Assembly (NCBI RefSeq): GCF_019703515.2
Contig: NC_059373.1
Span: 20,236,281 to 20,300,280, forward strand
From: Myxocyprinus asiaticus
Taxonomy: Eukaryota > Chordata > Actinopteri > Cypriniformes > Catostomidae
Direction of reading: 5' to 3'
Length of the DNA stretch: 64,000 nucleotides
Below the pieces are notes generated by a model. It saw nothing but the letters and a program-made list of their open reading frames with translations. It made no database searches and was not told the origin of the DNA. This document shows positions 23,337 to 36,257 of the stretch, one piece after another; position 1 is the first letter of the stretch; each line of letters starts with the position of its first letter. A program made the position numbers and the translations under genes.

Positions 23337-24313
23337 ATAAAATATAAAAACATTTTAATATAATTTATAAAACATTACATAATTCTATTAAATTGAAAAT
23401 AATTGCATCTTTATGCAACTGCAGTCCTTGGAGTGTTTGTTTTTTGGTTTTGTTTTGGCCTTTTTTAATTAATGGCAACAGTCAAAGGCAAACAGGATTC
23501 AAACTTGCATCACCCACATAAGCATCGCAGCTAATCATACTGGAGCATCTGCACTAAACGCTAAGGCTAAGCCATCACTCTGATCCATCAATAATATTGG
23601 AAAATTATTTTGAAATTTTGAAGCTGATTTAAAATTACATGCATACATCACAATAAACAAAGCCAGGTTAAAAATTCTGTGACAGTTTTCCCCCACATGC
23701 CATGTCATTGACATTTTTGCCTAAAACCACTGGAATTGATAACCATCTAAAATTGCTACATTGTGTTTGTATTTAATTAGATATAGACTTTGCAAATGGC
23801 ATTGAAATCAATTACACCCATGATAGCAGATCAGAACAGATTGTGTTTGCACAAACGCACCAAGTGTTAAGTGCTCTCAACCGCTGCAGCAGTGGTGGTT
23901 TGGATTACAAGGACCTTGACACTGAAAGTCAAGGACGCTCTGCTAATAAGGACAGTAACAATAACATTCTCTTACAACATTCAGGCTGATAACAAGCTCC
24001 TCCTGCAACTGTCACTCATCATGAGGAGCAGTGTTTACCCACACAAATCAAAGTGAGCTAACCCAAGAGGACACACATCAGTCAACAAAATTTAACAGTC
24101 AGACGTACATCATCTACTCTGACAGCAGATGTATCCGTTACGCAATGTGCATCAAAATAAGCTGCTGAAAAATACAATGGGGTTTGAGTCGGGAGCAACC
24201 GTTTGTAGTCTGAACCACAAAAAACACATGAAATCCAATTTTACAAACCCGATCCAAACCACATCCATACCTGGTTTGAAAACTGATTAAAATCTGAACA
24301 GTCAGAGAAGAAT
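23337..24313. other. vps50 intron; possible tRNA-like SINE head at 23485-23580
   Basis: On the minus strand GGCTTAGCC...TTAGTGCAG and AGTTTGAATCCTG could be degenerate A and B boxes. Nothing else was recognised. Confidence 0.35.
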
Positions 24314-24317
24314 TTAA

Positions 24318-24483
24318 AGGTATAGTTCACTGAAAAATGTCTACCCTAAAGTTGTTCCAAACCCAAATGACTTTTTCTCTTTCTTGGAACACAAAATTAT
24401 ATGTAAGACAGTATGTTTGTCTCAGACACCATTCACATTCATTGCATCTTTTCTGGCATTCAATGAAAGTGGATGGTGACTAA
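24318..24483. mobile_element. TTAA-target MITE, left part
   Basis: Starts AGGTATAGTTCACTGAAAAA after TTAA (24314-24317). It breaks off near 24483 where CCCCGTACACACTTGCAGCG begins. Confidence 0.65.
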
Positions 24484-25374
24484 AGCCCCGTACACACTTG
24501 CAGCGACTTTATCGCTTGATATCGCTAGTCTCTGTGCTGTAAAGTCTCTAGTGGGCGTTCACGGCTGTTGCTCTAACATTCTTGGTAGACTGCACGTCTG
24601 GCCATATCTCTTGAAAATCTAATCACAGGTGAGGCATTTTGCTAGTTAAACTATGATATCATTCTAATTTGACAAGAAATCACATTTCTTGTTCCTAAAA
24701 ACGCACATTCTGCAGAGGAGAGTGTTTTTACATGAACTGCAGCAGTGCTCAATACATCATATTATTAATAAGATGAACGATCAATCGATGTATGAGAATC
24801 AAATTCACTCTGCCGACCATTTCTTTTCCACACATCATTAATGAATAATGACCATATTTATTTTTGGATTAACTATCCCAGTCATTACTACAGCTGATGT
24901 CAATATACCGGATGTTGACTACACTGTCTGAATCACTTTTCATCACAACAACAGTGTGGACACTCTGTCCTCAAGACTGAATTTGAATCAGATTTATGTG
25001 CAGAGTGAATAAAGTCATTGGGACTTCATATGGCAGCTTTTCATTCCTATGGCCATTATGTTCTAATGTAAAGAGAAGGATACTTGCAATGAGAATAATG
25101 AAGCAACCTGCTGAGATGATCACATTAGGAGATGAGGATGTTAGGAGATGAAGAGTGGCGACCGTGGGCGACTGATCTTAATGTCTATATTCGCAGTGTG
25201 CCTGTGAGTGACAAAATGCAAAAGCCATTCAGAAGGAATTTATTGTGTGCCGATTCTCCAGCACGCCCTTTGTGATTCAAGATAATTATTGTGTCAGCGA
25301 TGTAGATTATACAAGCAGTTTCACCTCAGCAAGTTCACCTAGCAGCAAGTAATCTCTAGAGAAAACAAACCTGC
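24484..25374. other. vps50 intron, possibly a worn transposon
   Basis: The abrupt start CCCCGTACACACTTGCAGCG looks like a transposon terminus, but no matching right end was found. No exon was seen. Confidence 0.3.
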
Positions 25375-25410
25375 ATTCACACTAAGCCTGGGAGATATAT
25401 CGAATATTCA

Positions 25411-25445
<35 letters not shown>

Positions 25446-25452
25446 CTGTATA

Positions 25453-25462
25453 GCAAAATCAT

Positions 25463-25526
<64 letters not shown>

Positions 25527-25536
25527 ATGATTTTGC
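25453..25536. repeat. 84-bp palindrome around a TA run
   Basis: Arms GCAAAATCATTACATA and TATGTAATGATTTTGC are exact reverse complements separated only by (TA)n, itself self-complementary. A second TA run lies at 25413-25442. Confidence 0.95.
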
Positions 25537-26130
25537 TTGCAATATAAAATTAAGTAACAATGTGAATATGGCTCAACAATGCCACAATCCTTTCTTATCT
25601 TGCGACTTACTTGAGAGTGTTGAGTCAGAGATGTTTTAATAAGTGATTCAGATTTACACACAATGTAAAGCAAACAGATTCATTTCAACAAATAAAACAA
25701 AAACAAAAAAAAAAACAGCGTTAGAGTTGGTAAGTTCGATTCATTTCTATGAATCAGTTCAAACTGTCAGTTTCAGTGAATTGATACACAAGTCTAATTC
25801 AATGGTTTGCAAGCATTATCATAAAGAAATGTTCACGGAAGTCTCTGCATGATGTTTCTCATGTATTACAATGTTTCAGTAAAAATAGACCAGGGCTAGT
25901 TGTCATATGGGAAAGTTGTCACAAGCACTATATCTCAGTAACAATAAGATTTGGGGTCAAAAGTGTTCACAGGACACACCTATTTTTTATTAAATTCAGG
26001 TTTTATTAAAGTCACACGTGTTGTTTGAAATGTCATAAATTTAGGCCTATACAATTTATTAAATTACAATATTTGCAGGCCAAAACAATGTTTTGATATT
26101 TTTGTTCGTTACCTGCGTCACGAATCGTTT

Positions 26131-26402
26131 TGTGGTTCATAATTGTTATACTTATTAAATACTTATGTGGTAGTGAGGGCATGGTTGAGCTCTGGTTTGT
26201 GAATGGAGAGTGAGATCGGGAGATGAGCACGGCACAAATTATCACCTGTCTCTAACACCTGTTAGAGCGTGAGAGGGATTTAAGGGCGACCCGGTCACCA
26301 AAGGGCTGAGAAGAGTTCTTTTTGTTATAGTACAAAAAAACCTTTATGTGGACTGTTGAACTGACTCCGCTTCCTCCTCCTCAGGCAGTGAACCTTGTTA
26401 CA
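26131..26402 (+). repeat. solo LTR related to 1234-1615
   Basis: It shares GGGCATGGTTGAGC, GAATGGAGAG and the 3' end CTTGTTACA with the LTR at the left edge. No primer-binding site or gag follows, so it is a solo LTR, the usual product of recombination between two LTRs. The left boundary is estimated. Confidence 0.7.
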
Positions 26403-27109
26403 ACTTAATACTAAATTTTGTTAAAAACCCCATAATAGGATGTTTAATGAAGCCGTAGATTTAAAAAGAGGCATAGATTTTGTTTTGATGGTCGTGATGG
26501 TGGGGACATGTTACCCTGTTACCCCCCAATATTTAAAGGAAAACTACGCCGCTGATTTAAGTTCCATTGTGACAACTTGCCCTACACAGTGTGACAATAT
26601 GCTTCACTGTTGGGGCATATTGTCACAAAAGGTCAACTTGTGTTTAATGATTTATTTATTTTTCTGGAAGAAAATGGTGAAAATTTTCAAAGCTTGTTTG
26701 TAGCCAAGACTTCAAGGTATGTGACTATGTAGAAATTGACTTTGAAAAATAAACTCACCCTGAGAAATATTCACTGGACTAAGAAGTGTGCCAACTGGCC
26801 CCAGTCTCCCCTATGTCGGCAAATTTTGTTATTTTAAATTAATGCATATCTCTGAAAATACTTCCTTGTGTTTATGTATAAGGGGGGGGGGGGATGGAGA
26901 CATTTCCTAGATTTTCCTGTATTTTACTTCATGCATTAAACATGTTAAATGTACTTGGCAACAATGGCTGTTTGGTTGAAATGATCGCTACTCTGATTGT
27001 AATAATAATAACCCTTCTAAGCCATTTTAGAGCACATATATAAATATTAAAAGGGCAAAAATGATAGACAAATCATGTTTTAGCTATATCGCCCAGTCCT
27101 AATTCACAC

Positions 27110-27406
27110 AAACTTCCTGAATTTAACAATACTTCTACAACAATCACTCTAGGGCTGCAATAAAACCAAAATTTTCTAAAAAAACACTCCACCTGTCTGG
27201 CTTATCTTACCAGTGAGACAATGAAATGAGGCACAAGTGCTTTGGGACTGTCAGGGAGAAACTCCAAAACATCTGTGCCACCGTTTGATGGGATTTTCTG
27301 CAGACACTCGGCAAAGCCAGCAGACTGATGGTTGGTGTTTAAAAAGCACTACTTTTATAAAGAGGGAACATATTTTTACATAATACTGCTCCCTTAAACC
27401 ACAGAG
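27110..27406. other. vps50 intron between two hAT elements
   Basis: It contains a 114-base open block at 27211-27324 (minus) with splice-like borders that I could not match to vps50; see the findings. It is not annotated as an exon. Confidence 0.3.
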
Positions 27407-27414
27407 AGCCAGAG

Positions 27415-28610
27415 TAGGGTTGCACGGTATACCGGTGCTACGCTAGTATCGTGATACTAAAGCTTCAAATACTGGAGGTGCCCCAGTATTTTCTAAACAG
27501 TAGTATCCACAGTACGGTAGTACCATAAGTTATGTTGTATGTGCAGCAGTAAATATTATTTTCACTAAAACCTTCATTTGAATCAGACCTATGTCTGCAA
27601 TAATATAAAAAATTTAGTCTTTTCGAGTAGCGCACCCTTCACGCAGTGCCCTTTAAGAGTGCAAAATGCTGTTTAGAATTATTTTTCAAAATGTGGTTTT
27701 CCCATGCTTCAAACACACATCTGAATTCCAGCGTGTTAATTTGGCGGTCATGTCTCCTAATGGATAATATGGATTTAAATAAAACTGAGAAGAGTGAGAA
27801 GCTTATTAAAAAACGCAATTCACGTAGTGAGATTTGGAATTTTTTGGGTTTTGCCTGATGAGACTGGGAAAAACCCATCTGATGCGAATGTCTACAGAGA
27901 TTTCAACCCAAAGGGTGAAACACCAGCAACCTTATTAAACATATTCGGACACATCTCACTGCTTTTGCAGAATAAACACGGGTTAGTGTCACTTCATTTA
28001 ACCTAAATGCTTTATCTTAACATTTACAGATTTAGCGTTTCTCTGAAAAATCAAACATTGCACTCATTTATTTTTTTTCCGCACTTATGATCAGATCGGT
28101 TTGATCACGTCCCTGAGGCAGTGTGTTATCTGCACTCATGCTGCTGTTTACCAGGAGAGAGGGGCTGAAGCAGTTGTAATAATCAAACAGCAGTTCAAAA
28201 CAGTCTTTTCGCCATCACAATATCTTTACGTATTTTTTTTGTTACCAACATTCAAATAATCACAGAAATAATGGAATAAAAGTTTGAAGCCATTGCTGTT
28301 TAAACTGACTGTTTTGATGCTGCAAAGGGTTTATTTATTTTATTTATTTTTTTTACATCAAACTAAGTACTAAGTAAACTACTGTATTAGGTAACAAGTT
28401 AGTCCATTTGAGCCTTCTCCCAGTTCATCCATCCATTATTTTCACCACTTCCGGAGCAACAAGTGGAATGGCTAGTTTCTAAGAACCACCTTTGCTATGG
28501 CAAACTGTGTAAACAATTAACACACAATCATGTGGTATCGTGATACTACTTAGTATCATGATACTTTAGCTGGTGTAGTATCATAAGATATGATTATCAT
28601 GACAACCCTA
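27415..28610 (+). mobile_element. hAT element with perfect 8-bp target duplication
   Basis: AGCCAGAG directly flanks both sides (27407-27414, 28611-28618). The ends are TAGGGTTGCACGGTATACCG and, reversed from the right, TAGGGTTGTCATGATAATC. Inside, 27780-27960 carries a broken fragment resembling the BED-finger start of a hAT transposase (RSEIWNFLGFA), shifted between two frames and without the catalytic part. It is non-autonomous. Confidence 0.9.
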
Positions 28611-28618
28611 AGCCAGAG

Positions 28619-29534
28619 TCATCACTCAACAGCTGTGTCTGTGCAAGCTTCCTGTCTCATCTTTGGACCACTGGAGGGAAGAAAATAACTTGGGTGGGGA
28701 AACTAAACCATTTTCACATTTTACAGTATGTGCATGTAAAGCAATTTTCCCTCATGAAAACTTCAAAGATTGGGTTCACGTCATGCTTGCCAGATGTGCA
28801 TGGTACTCTGTTTGGCTTGGGCTTTATAGATAATGCCTGCAACTCAACCGAATCCGAACATGCAAAACATTAATATTTCACAGAGGCCAGATCCTTAGGG
28901 CTTCAGGCTTCCTTTACCCTTTTCTTGGTCATGGCATGAAAGATTTAATGAATTCCCTAAAGCACATTGAGATGTTCAACAATGAACCCTAGAGGTGAAA
29001 AGCGCATCCAAACCAAGCCATGAGAAATAAATGATGTGGAAAAAAAAGAAAAAGAGTGTTTGTATGAGCAACTTACACTTCGGAATGACAAATGATGATA
29101 CAGCACACAAACTATTATTTCTGTCCTCCTAAGTTAAAAACTTCACACTGAATGGGAAGGGGGAAAAAAGAAGGGGAAGGAAGATATTAAACCAGGTTTG
29201 AAAAAGACAAGGCTCATACAATTACGATAAGAAACAGAGTACCAGATCAAACGCTTACACTCAGAGCAGTGTGAGCGATTCAGGTAGGGAATATTGATAA
29301 GAATATAATACCTGGTTCATGGAAAGAAGGGTATACAGGACAGACACGGTTAATGAAAAATCAATGGTGTTTTTTTTTTTTTTTAGCATGGCTGGTCTAC
29401 ATGTGACCTCATTACACAGACTTTGAGAGCTGTTCAAGCTGTATTAAGAAGCTTGATAATATTCATGACCTTTGCGTAAAGAAGGGAATGCAGAATTTAT
29501 TTTTTATTTTTTTCGTTTATGATTATGTCTAATC
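28619..29534. other. vps50 intron, nothing recognised
   Basis: A run of T near 29370 and nothing else of note. Confidence 0.45.
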
Positions 29535-29700
29535 CAGGGGTCTCCAACCATTTTCAGGCCAAGGACCCCTTGGTATGTAGAGAGATTGAGCAGGGACCCC
29601 CATTGCACATTGTCTGAAAATGGAGTGTTGCAGGTTCGAGGGGAATGTGGATGGACTAAAATACATACTCCTATCTCGCCAGGGACATGCGAGCACGAGG
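29535..29700. mobile_element. possible hAT terminus fragment
   Basis: It starts CAGGGGTCTCCAACCATTTT, a form common at fish hAT ends. A matching right end was not found; the sequence CGGACCCAGGTCTCAGACAT near 30455 may be its inner right part. Confidence 0.4.
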
Positions 29701-29855
29701 CGATCGTCTGTGTTCCGTGACTGCTACCTGGTCCTTGAATAACTTATAATGTGCGAGTAAGGGCAGTCGGTGAAGTTTCTGGTTCCCCCCTAGGGTAAGA
29801 TGGTGCCCCCCTAGGGAGTTGGTGCCCTACGCAGACTGCGTAATATGCGTATAGT

Positions 29856-30374
29856 TATGGAGTTATATTTGTGCCACAATTCTGCATGCACAAAATTATA
29901 TTTTGAGCGCACAAAAAAATTTCTGTGTGCGAAAGATATTTTGAGCACGCAAAAAAGTATTTTGCATGCAGAGTGGGTAGGAGGAGAAAGCAAAATTCAC
30001 ATTCAAATAAAATTTATACAAGCGCAAAATTGATTTTCGTTTGCTCAAAATGAATGTATCTTTGCAAGAAGATACATTGCTTTACAAAACTGAGTTTAAG
30101 TGCATGCAAAATAACTTTTTGTGCACTCAAAATATGTTGCGCGTGCAGAAAAAATTTTTTGCACTCAAAATATCATCTTGCGCATTCAAAATAACTGTTC
30201 ACTCAAAATATCATCTTGTGCGTGCAGAACATTTTTGTATGCTCAAAATATCATCTTGCGCATGTAGACATTTTTTTTTTTTGGACTCAAAATATCATCT
30301 TGTGCGTGCAAAATAACCTTTTGTGCGCTCAAAATTTCATCTTACGCAAATTGTGGCACATATATAACTCCATA
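29856..30374. mobile_element. inverted-repeat element filled with ~40-bp tandem repeats
   Basis: 26-bp ends (TATGGAGTTATATTTGTGCC and so on) mirror 30349-30374 with one mismatch. The inside repeats units starting CTCAAAATATCATCTTG, at 30126, 30164, 30202, 30242, 30286 and 30328, that is every 38-44 bases. Weaker units on the left run in mixed orientation. No target duplication or coding frame is evident. Confidence 0.8.
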
Positions 30375-30479
30375 TTTAGGGAGCAGCGGTACTGTCTCTC
30401 GCTCGTGTGAGAGTGATTATTACGAGTGCCGGTGGTGGATCAAACAATAATTTGCGGACCCAGGTCTCAGACATTTGGA

Positions 30480-33400
30480 CCCCAATATATGTTATCTTTA
30501 AAGTTCTATTTGTACCTTTCCATTAAAATAACAAAACAAAAACCCTCACAGTATTTATTTCTATGTCCAACAATGTCCAGATGCAGAAAATGGCTGAACT
30601 CCTTTCTTTTTCTCATTCAGCCTGGAGGATCTGGGCTTCTGGAACTGAATCAAAGAGCTCCTTGGCTCCCTGACAATAAAGTTGGAGTTTCCCCCCATCA
30701 TTTCAGTCCTGGAGGAGTGCAGCTATGCAGAGCCACAGAGTAAATCACTGCAAGCCAACTGCTGGAGATGACAAGTAAAATATCATCTCCCTGGCAGCAA
30801 CTCCTCATACATACACGCATAAACAAAAATGCAATGAACACATGCTCGCTCCCACAATAGTCATTTTGCGTGCAAGGCAATAGAACATTTAGTGATTTCT
30901 GCATCTTTGGGAATTCAAAAGGAAGAAGAGGGGCAGACTAACCAGACAAAGTGTTCAAGAAAAAAAGAAGTGAGGTGAGGAGAATGAAGAACATGAACCG
31001 AGCAGCCCAACAAGCCAGAGTCCTCTCACTAATGATTTCTAACGTACGGGAGTTCTCCAGAGCAAGAGTAAAGAATTTACACTGGAAGCACCACTGTGTT
31101 GAAAAGTGTCTTCAGTTTGAGGCACTGCCTTCATGCTCTACTCACTCATGTCTTACTGAGCTATGACTGTGGAAGAGGAACATATTTTTTTACTTTGCTT
31201 TTGTCTTATCTGAATTGTTAACATGCTTTTGTTAATAAATGGCCTGTTTTCTTCTTTTTGCAGGACCTTGTTAATACACTCTAAATGCAATCCATGCTAG
31301 TGGTTAACTCACATGCACCACTTGCAATGTGCCATGGTTCTCATGCGGGAGGTGAGGGTTCAAATCTGGCCCTTTTATTCATCATTTTCGGTTTTCATTC
31401 ATTTATTCATCATTTGCATCACATGCATTTCCATGTGTTGGACCCGTCATTATGCAAAATGTGAGAACTGGTTAATGGTCTGACTAATGACCATTATTAG
31501 CTTTATTTTCCGGGGGAAATGTCCATGGAGGGGCGCCAAAAGCAAGTTGTTAAGCGAGTTGTTTTCAGCTGTATGGGTAGTGAAACAACGATGAGGAATG
31601 CATATTTTGCTATAACTGTAACTCCACCATGTAAATAGCATACTGCATATCGACAGTATATGGTAATCCTTTAGTATATCTCAAAATATTGGTATTGTTT
31701 GGAACTACCATGGTGTTAAAATCTGACACAGTCACTGTAATATGGTGGTGCCACTACAGTACTTTTTGTTGAAAGGATAATATGTCATATGCAATTCTTG
31801 ACTGATCTTTTCTGGTGACCCCAACTCTAGTCTATTCAGGAGGGATATACGGGGTAAACTGACACTGATTACTCAGAAAATTTCTTCAGGGCAAATCTGA
31901 AAGGATGCAGGTGTACAGGTAAAATCTACTATGAACAATAGGAAGTGAGGTTCTATTAAAAGACTGTGATTAGATTAGTCAGGGTTCTTATTAAGGAGAA
32001 AAATGTAATGTATGAGAACATCATGAAGAGAACAAGGGATGAGTGAAGACAAAGACTGCAAGAGGGTCTGTGACCCAAACCGACAGGACAGAGTGACACT
32101 GAAGGGCTAATTCTTAAGATTAGAGCTAATTCAGTTTTTCAGTTCAGCAGGATGAAAAAAAACAATATGAGGTTTTTACATACATGTTTTTGCATTAAAA
32201 AAGCTAGACAGAGTTGGAAAGGAATGTGCATTACTAAGAATAGAGGGATGGTTAAAAATAATTAACATACTGTCATAATTTACTCACTCACATTGTTTCA
32301 AACCCATAGGAATTTTACACTAGGATTTCACACACTACATGGTTTATTTTTGACAGTGTAAATCACCATCGGTTTTCATTGAATGGAAAACAGAAGCTCG
32401 GACATTCTGCCTGAATATCATTTTGAGTTTCACGGAAGAGAGAAAGTTATACTGGTTTGAAACAACATGGGTTGAGTAAATGAGTATGTTGACATGCACG
32501 TTCTTACACCAATTATCCTTAATAAGCCGATAACGTGTGTGTTCATGTAAACACATTAAACGGCATTCTTTTTTTAGGTGTAAGGTCATAAAGGGCATAA
32601 AAATAAACTGATTGACATGGGTAGATTTTTCCCCGCTCTAACCGGCTTACCCAATGTGCACACGTGTTGTGCGCATGCCTCTTCACGGTTTGACGTCAAA
32701 AGCGGAAAATAACATGATTATTTTAAATGTCATTTAAACGCTTATTTATTTTTTAAATAAGCTGATTTCTGGGAGCTATCAGCGTATTGCTGTGCATGCA
32801 CACGGCTCACTGATGACCAAATTATTCACTTAATAACACACCCATGCAACAAGCAAAAGTGTCTTGATCAAATCAAGGACATAGCACCATCTTTCCAAAT
32901 TCATATTATTGGTAAGGTTTATCTCTGTCTACATTGTTACAATGTCACACTCCTCAGGTCCAAACACAGAGCTGTTGCTGATTCCAGCTCAGCCCTTTTC
33001 AATAATTCGGCATTAAATGTCTAGAGTGAGAAGACATTCATAACCCTATATTACCTTGTGGTATAAACACACATTTAGCAAAGCACAGGAAATATGACCT
33101 CCTCACTCAGGAAACTCCTGTGTGAAAATAACAAGCTCTGACTTTAAGAGAACCTTTGGCTGTCAAGGATGAGGAATAAGATTTGAGGAAACCAGAATTT
33201 TAACAATCTGGTCGGTGATTACCAAACATAAAGTGTAACTCAACGGTAATGAATCCACTGGAAAGCCAACAAGCCATGTTACCCGCTGCTGGCAAACATG
33301 ACAAACATGTTTTTGCGCAACGACCACGTTTATTGCCAATGTTTGTTCTTTGGTGTGTTGGTTGAGGTTTGGTGAACAAAACACAATTTAATCAGACTGC

Positions 33401-34467
33401 ACTGTATTTTTTGCAGTTACATTGTCATTTTTAGTTGAAATAAATACAAAAAAAATATTCAACATTTGAAATCAAGCTGCCTTGTGTTATTGTGTACAAC
33501 GAAAATGTACCCATAGTACCACCGAGCGATCAACTAGCAGTATATTCGGTTTGAACACAGATACCGCACTGGTGTAAAAATGATGACACTGTGGCAAGTC
33601 TATGTATCGTATCACAATGTAGATATGGATAACAGCCCTATGTAAATATTTTTAATAGTGTGTACAGTATGTACAAAAAAATGCTAGTTATGAAATTAGC
33701 TTTAGCAAGACAAAAGTCTAAAGCCATTTTATTTTAAATGTAATTTCCACAACAGATTACTTTTAAGCACAGTATATAATTTAAGATGTGATGGAAATTG
33801 CATTGAGGTGGAAATGTTCATGATATTTAAAAAAAAAAAAAAAAAAGACAGAATTCCCCTATGATATATATCAAATACATATAATAATTGTTACAGGACA
33901 AAATAAATTAACTAGGCTTATTTTCTAGATTATCCACTGGGCCAAAAGCACAAAAAGTTAAAAAGAAAATACTTTAAAAAATTTGGGAAATGCAAACACA
34001 CATTTGATTCCATTAAGCTTTGAAAAACAGACAAATCACTATTTCGCAGCACAGAAACAGATTGTGAATTAAATAAAAAACATGGCCCTGCGTTCCTGAG
34101 ACTGAAAATGGTGATTTTCTATTTAAACTGGAACAAGCAAAAGGACAAATCACATGGTCGGTGTTCCTTAAACTGCCCAGTACATCTGTTTCTTGGCTGT
34201 GACCTGAGGGAGGCATTAAATAGAAAAACTGTTGAAATCTTCACTTCGAATGTTCTCATTCACACTTGACAAGACAAATGGCTGAAATCTTTTGGTATAA
34301 AACCAATGTATGATTTACTGCCACATTCAGAGAGAACATCTTTTCCAAATTCTTCTGAGAGGCTAAAGGACAATTGCTCCATTCTCACTTAACAAAGCCA
34401 AACCTCTAAGCAGCACCTCCAACCAAGTTTACAACATTTTCGTCCCGTCTTACTCAAGCACATACAG
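30480..34467. other. 4 kb of vps50 intron, little recognised
   Basis: A tRNA-like pair of boxes (TAGTGGTTAACTC and GGGTTCAAATCTGG, 31300-31372) may be the head of a degenerate SINE. An A tract lies at 33829-33846. No exon was recognised. Confidence 0.4.
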
Positions 34468-34469
34468 TA

Positions 34470-34627
34470 TAGTGGGGTCCAAAAGTCTGAGACTACTAGT
34501 GAAAATGCTGCTTCTTTGCATAAATTTGGTTTACTAAAATGTTTTCTTTGCAAATTATACTATCAGCATAACAATTTGAGAGAAAAATCAACATAAATTT
34601 CAGAATTTTGTAGTATTTGGCATGTAC
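34470..34627 (+). mobile_element. Tc1-like terminus fragment
   Basis: TAGTGGGGTCCAAAAGTCTG after TA, followed by AT-rich sequence, resembles the left terminal repeat of a fish Tc1 element. The rest is absent. Confidence 0.6.
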
Positions 34628-35859
34628 CTAGGGCCGTATTATCGCACGGGCTTAACAGGGCTTAAGCCCTGGGGCCCGAAACTGCAAGGGAGCCCCGAAC
34701 TCCCAGGAGGGGGGGCCCGGTCGCGGCATCCGCCACCGTATTCTCCCCAGTCTATGATCACAGGAGGACGTGTATGTAAACGCATTCAGCGGGAGACGCT
34801 GATGTAAACACAGAGACGTGCGTAACAGAGTGGCATGCACTTGAGCTGGCAAGAACTCCACAACTTTGTGTAAAACCTTATGATTCATGTTATCCCAGCA
34901 AGATTTGAGAATGTTCTAAAGAGCACATTGTGTGCTATAATAGAAGCAAGAAAATCTGACCTTTCAAACAAAGGATATTTGATTAGTGACACGGAAATAG
35001 CACAGAATCTTTAATATTTTTTTTCGTTTTACGTCATAACATTTCTTTGTGGACACAGGACTTTTGAACCCTGCTGTATGTATGACTAAAGGCAAGCAGC
35101 TGTGCTTTCCCAACAGCTAAATGAAGCAAGTTTGTAGACACCATCAAGCTAAACTGCAAACCAAAACCCCAGAACTTGCCAATTCTAGGTTTAACATGGA
35201 TTCTAATAGATATTACTTTTGACTGGAAGGCTCAATTTTTCCACACAAGGTTGTCGGTGATTATGCACCTTGTGAAATTAGATAGCAAAGTAAGTCACAG
35301 GCCAGCGAAGGCAATTTACCTGTTGATAGCCCTGCCAACTAACATGAGCAAAGTAAAGTCATCTTGACACGGACAAAGATGAATACCGTACGCAGTGGTA
35401 TGCAACCAGAGGTGTAATTGTCAATTTGACACAGGGATTGTTGCATTATTCAATGTTACAGTCATATGCAAGAAGTTAAGCATAGTGACCCCTTGATAAC
35501 CTGCCTTCAACACGGAACAGAATATCAACTAGGATATATGTAAATAAATGTAACATAGCACATCATGAACTACACACAGGCCTATAAATGATCCTGGGGA
35601 TATGCAAACTCACATTTAATAGCATTAAGCTTTGAAATAAGGTTTTAAGCTTAAATACCAACTGGATATTTTAAAAAATAAACAAGTCAGCATGGAAGAG
35701 ATTTGCTTTCACCTTTCCCCACAATGTTCTACATGTCAGTAACTATGTTACTGAAAGCCATGTTGCAGAGTGTTACTTTCTCTGTCCCCAATGAATGATC
35801 ATTTATCCTCATATGGAGACCTGGTTCTATGTGGTTCAATGCATTGTGGCATGGTTAGG

Positions 35860-35862
<3 letters not shown>
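34628..35862. other. vps50 intron, nothing firmly recognised
   Basis: A GC-rich patch at 34640-34760 with GGGCTTAAGCCC palindromes may be a repeat; I cannot name it. Confidence 0.4.

Positions 35863-35899
<37 letters not shown>
35863..35899. repeat. TA microsatellite
   Basis: Uninterrupted TA run. Confidence 0.97.
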
Positions 35900-35905
<6 letters not shown>

Positions 35906-36257
35906 GCCATTTAAAGCTATTTCCTGGTTTTAGTAGTGTAGTAGTAATACAAGCAATCACATAGTGCTGTTGCATGTAAACACTGACTGACGCGGATTCA
36001 CTTCACGTCACCTAACTGGCTCATATTACACAAAAATTTTCTTTTGCCACCACCTGCTGGCTAACATATGTAATGTCCAAAAAAATACATGTAAAGAGAC
36101 ACATACAGCAGCCTTCACACATATGCACTTCTTTTACACTTTAGCACGAACACAAGCAGAGTGATACACACAGTGAAGCATCGGAGCGCTGATGGTGTGA
36201 GGCCATCAGTACTCATGGAACGTCTCTCATCCAATCAGATTCGAGGACCGGAACTAA

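Larger units (their letters stand above)
25383..27101. mobile_element. hAT element with perfect 8-bp target duplication
   Basis: ATTCACAC stands directly outside both ends (25375-25382, 27102-27109). The ends TAAGCCTGGGAGATATATCG and, reversed from the right, TAGGACTGGGCGATATAGC are related to those of the element at 40879. Inside are a TA hairpin (25453-25536) and a solo LTR (26131-26402). No transposase gene was recognised. Eight-base duplications are the hAT hallmark. Confidence 0.88.

Noticed and set aside
34640..34760. GC-rich patch as a CpG island or promoter
   Set aside because: It is only about 120 bases, built from palindromic GGGCTTAAGCCC words inside an intron, and looks more like repeat sequence.
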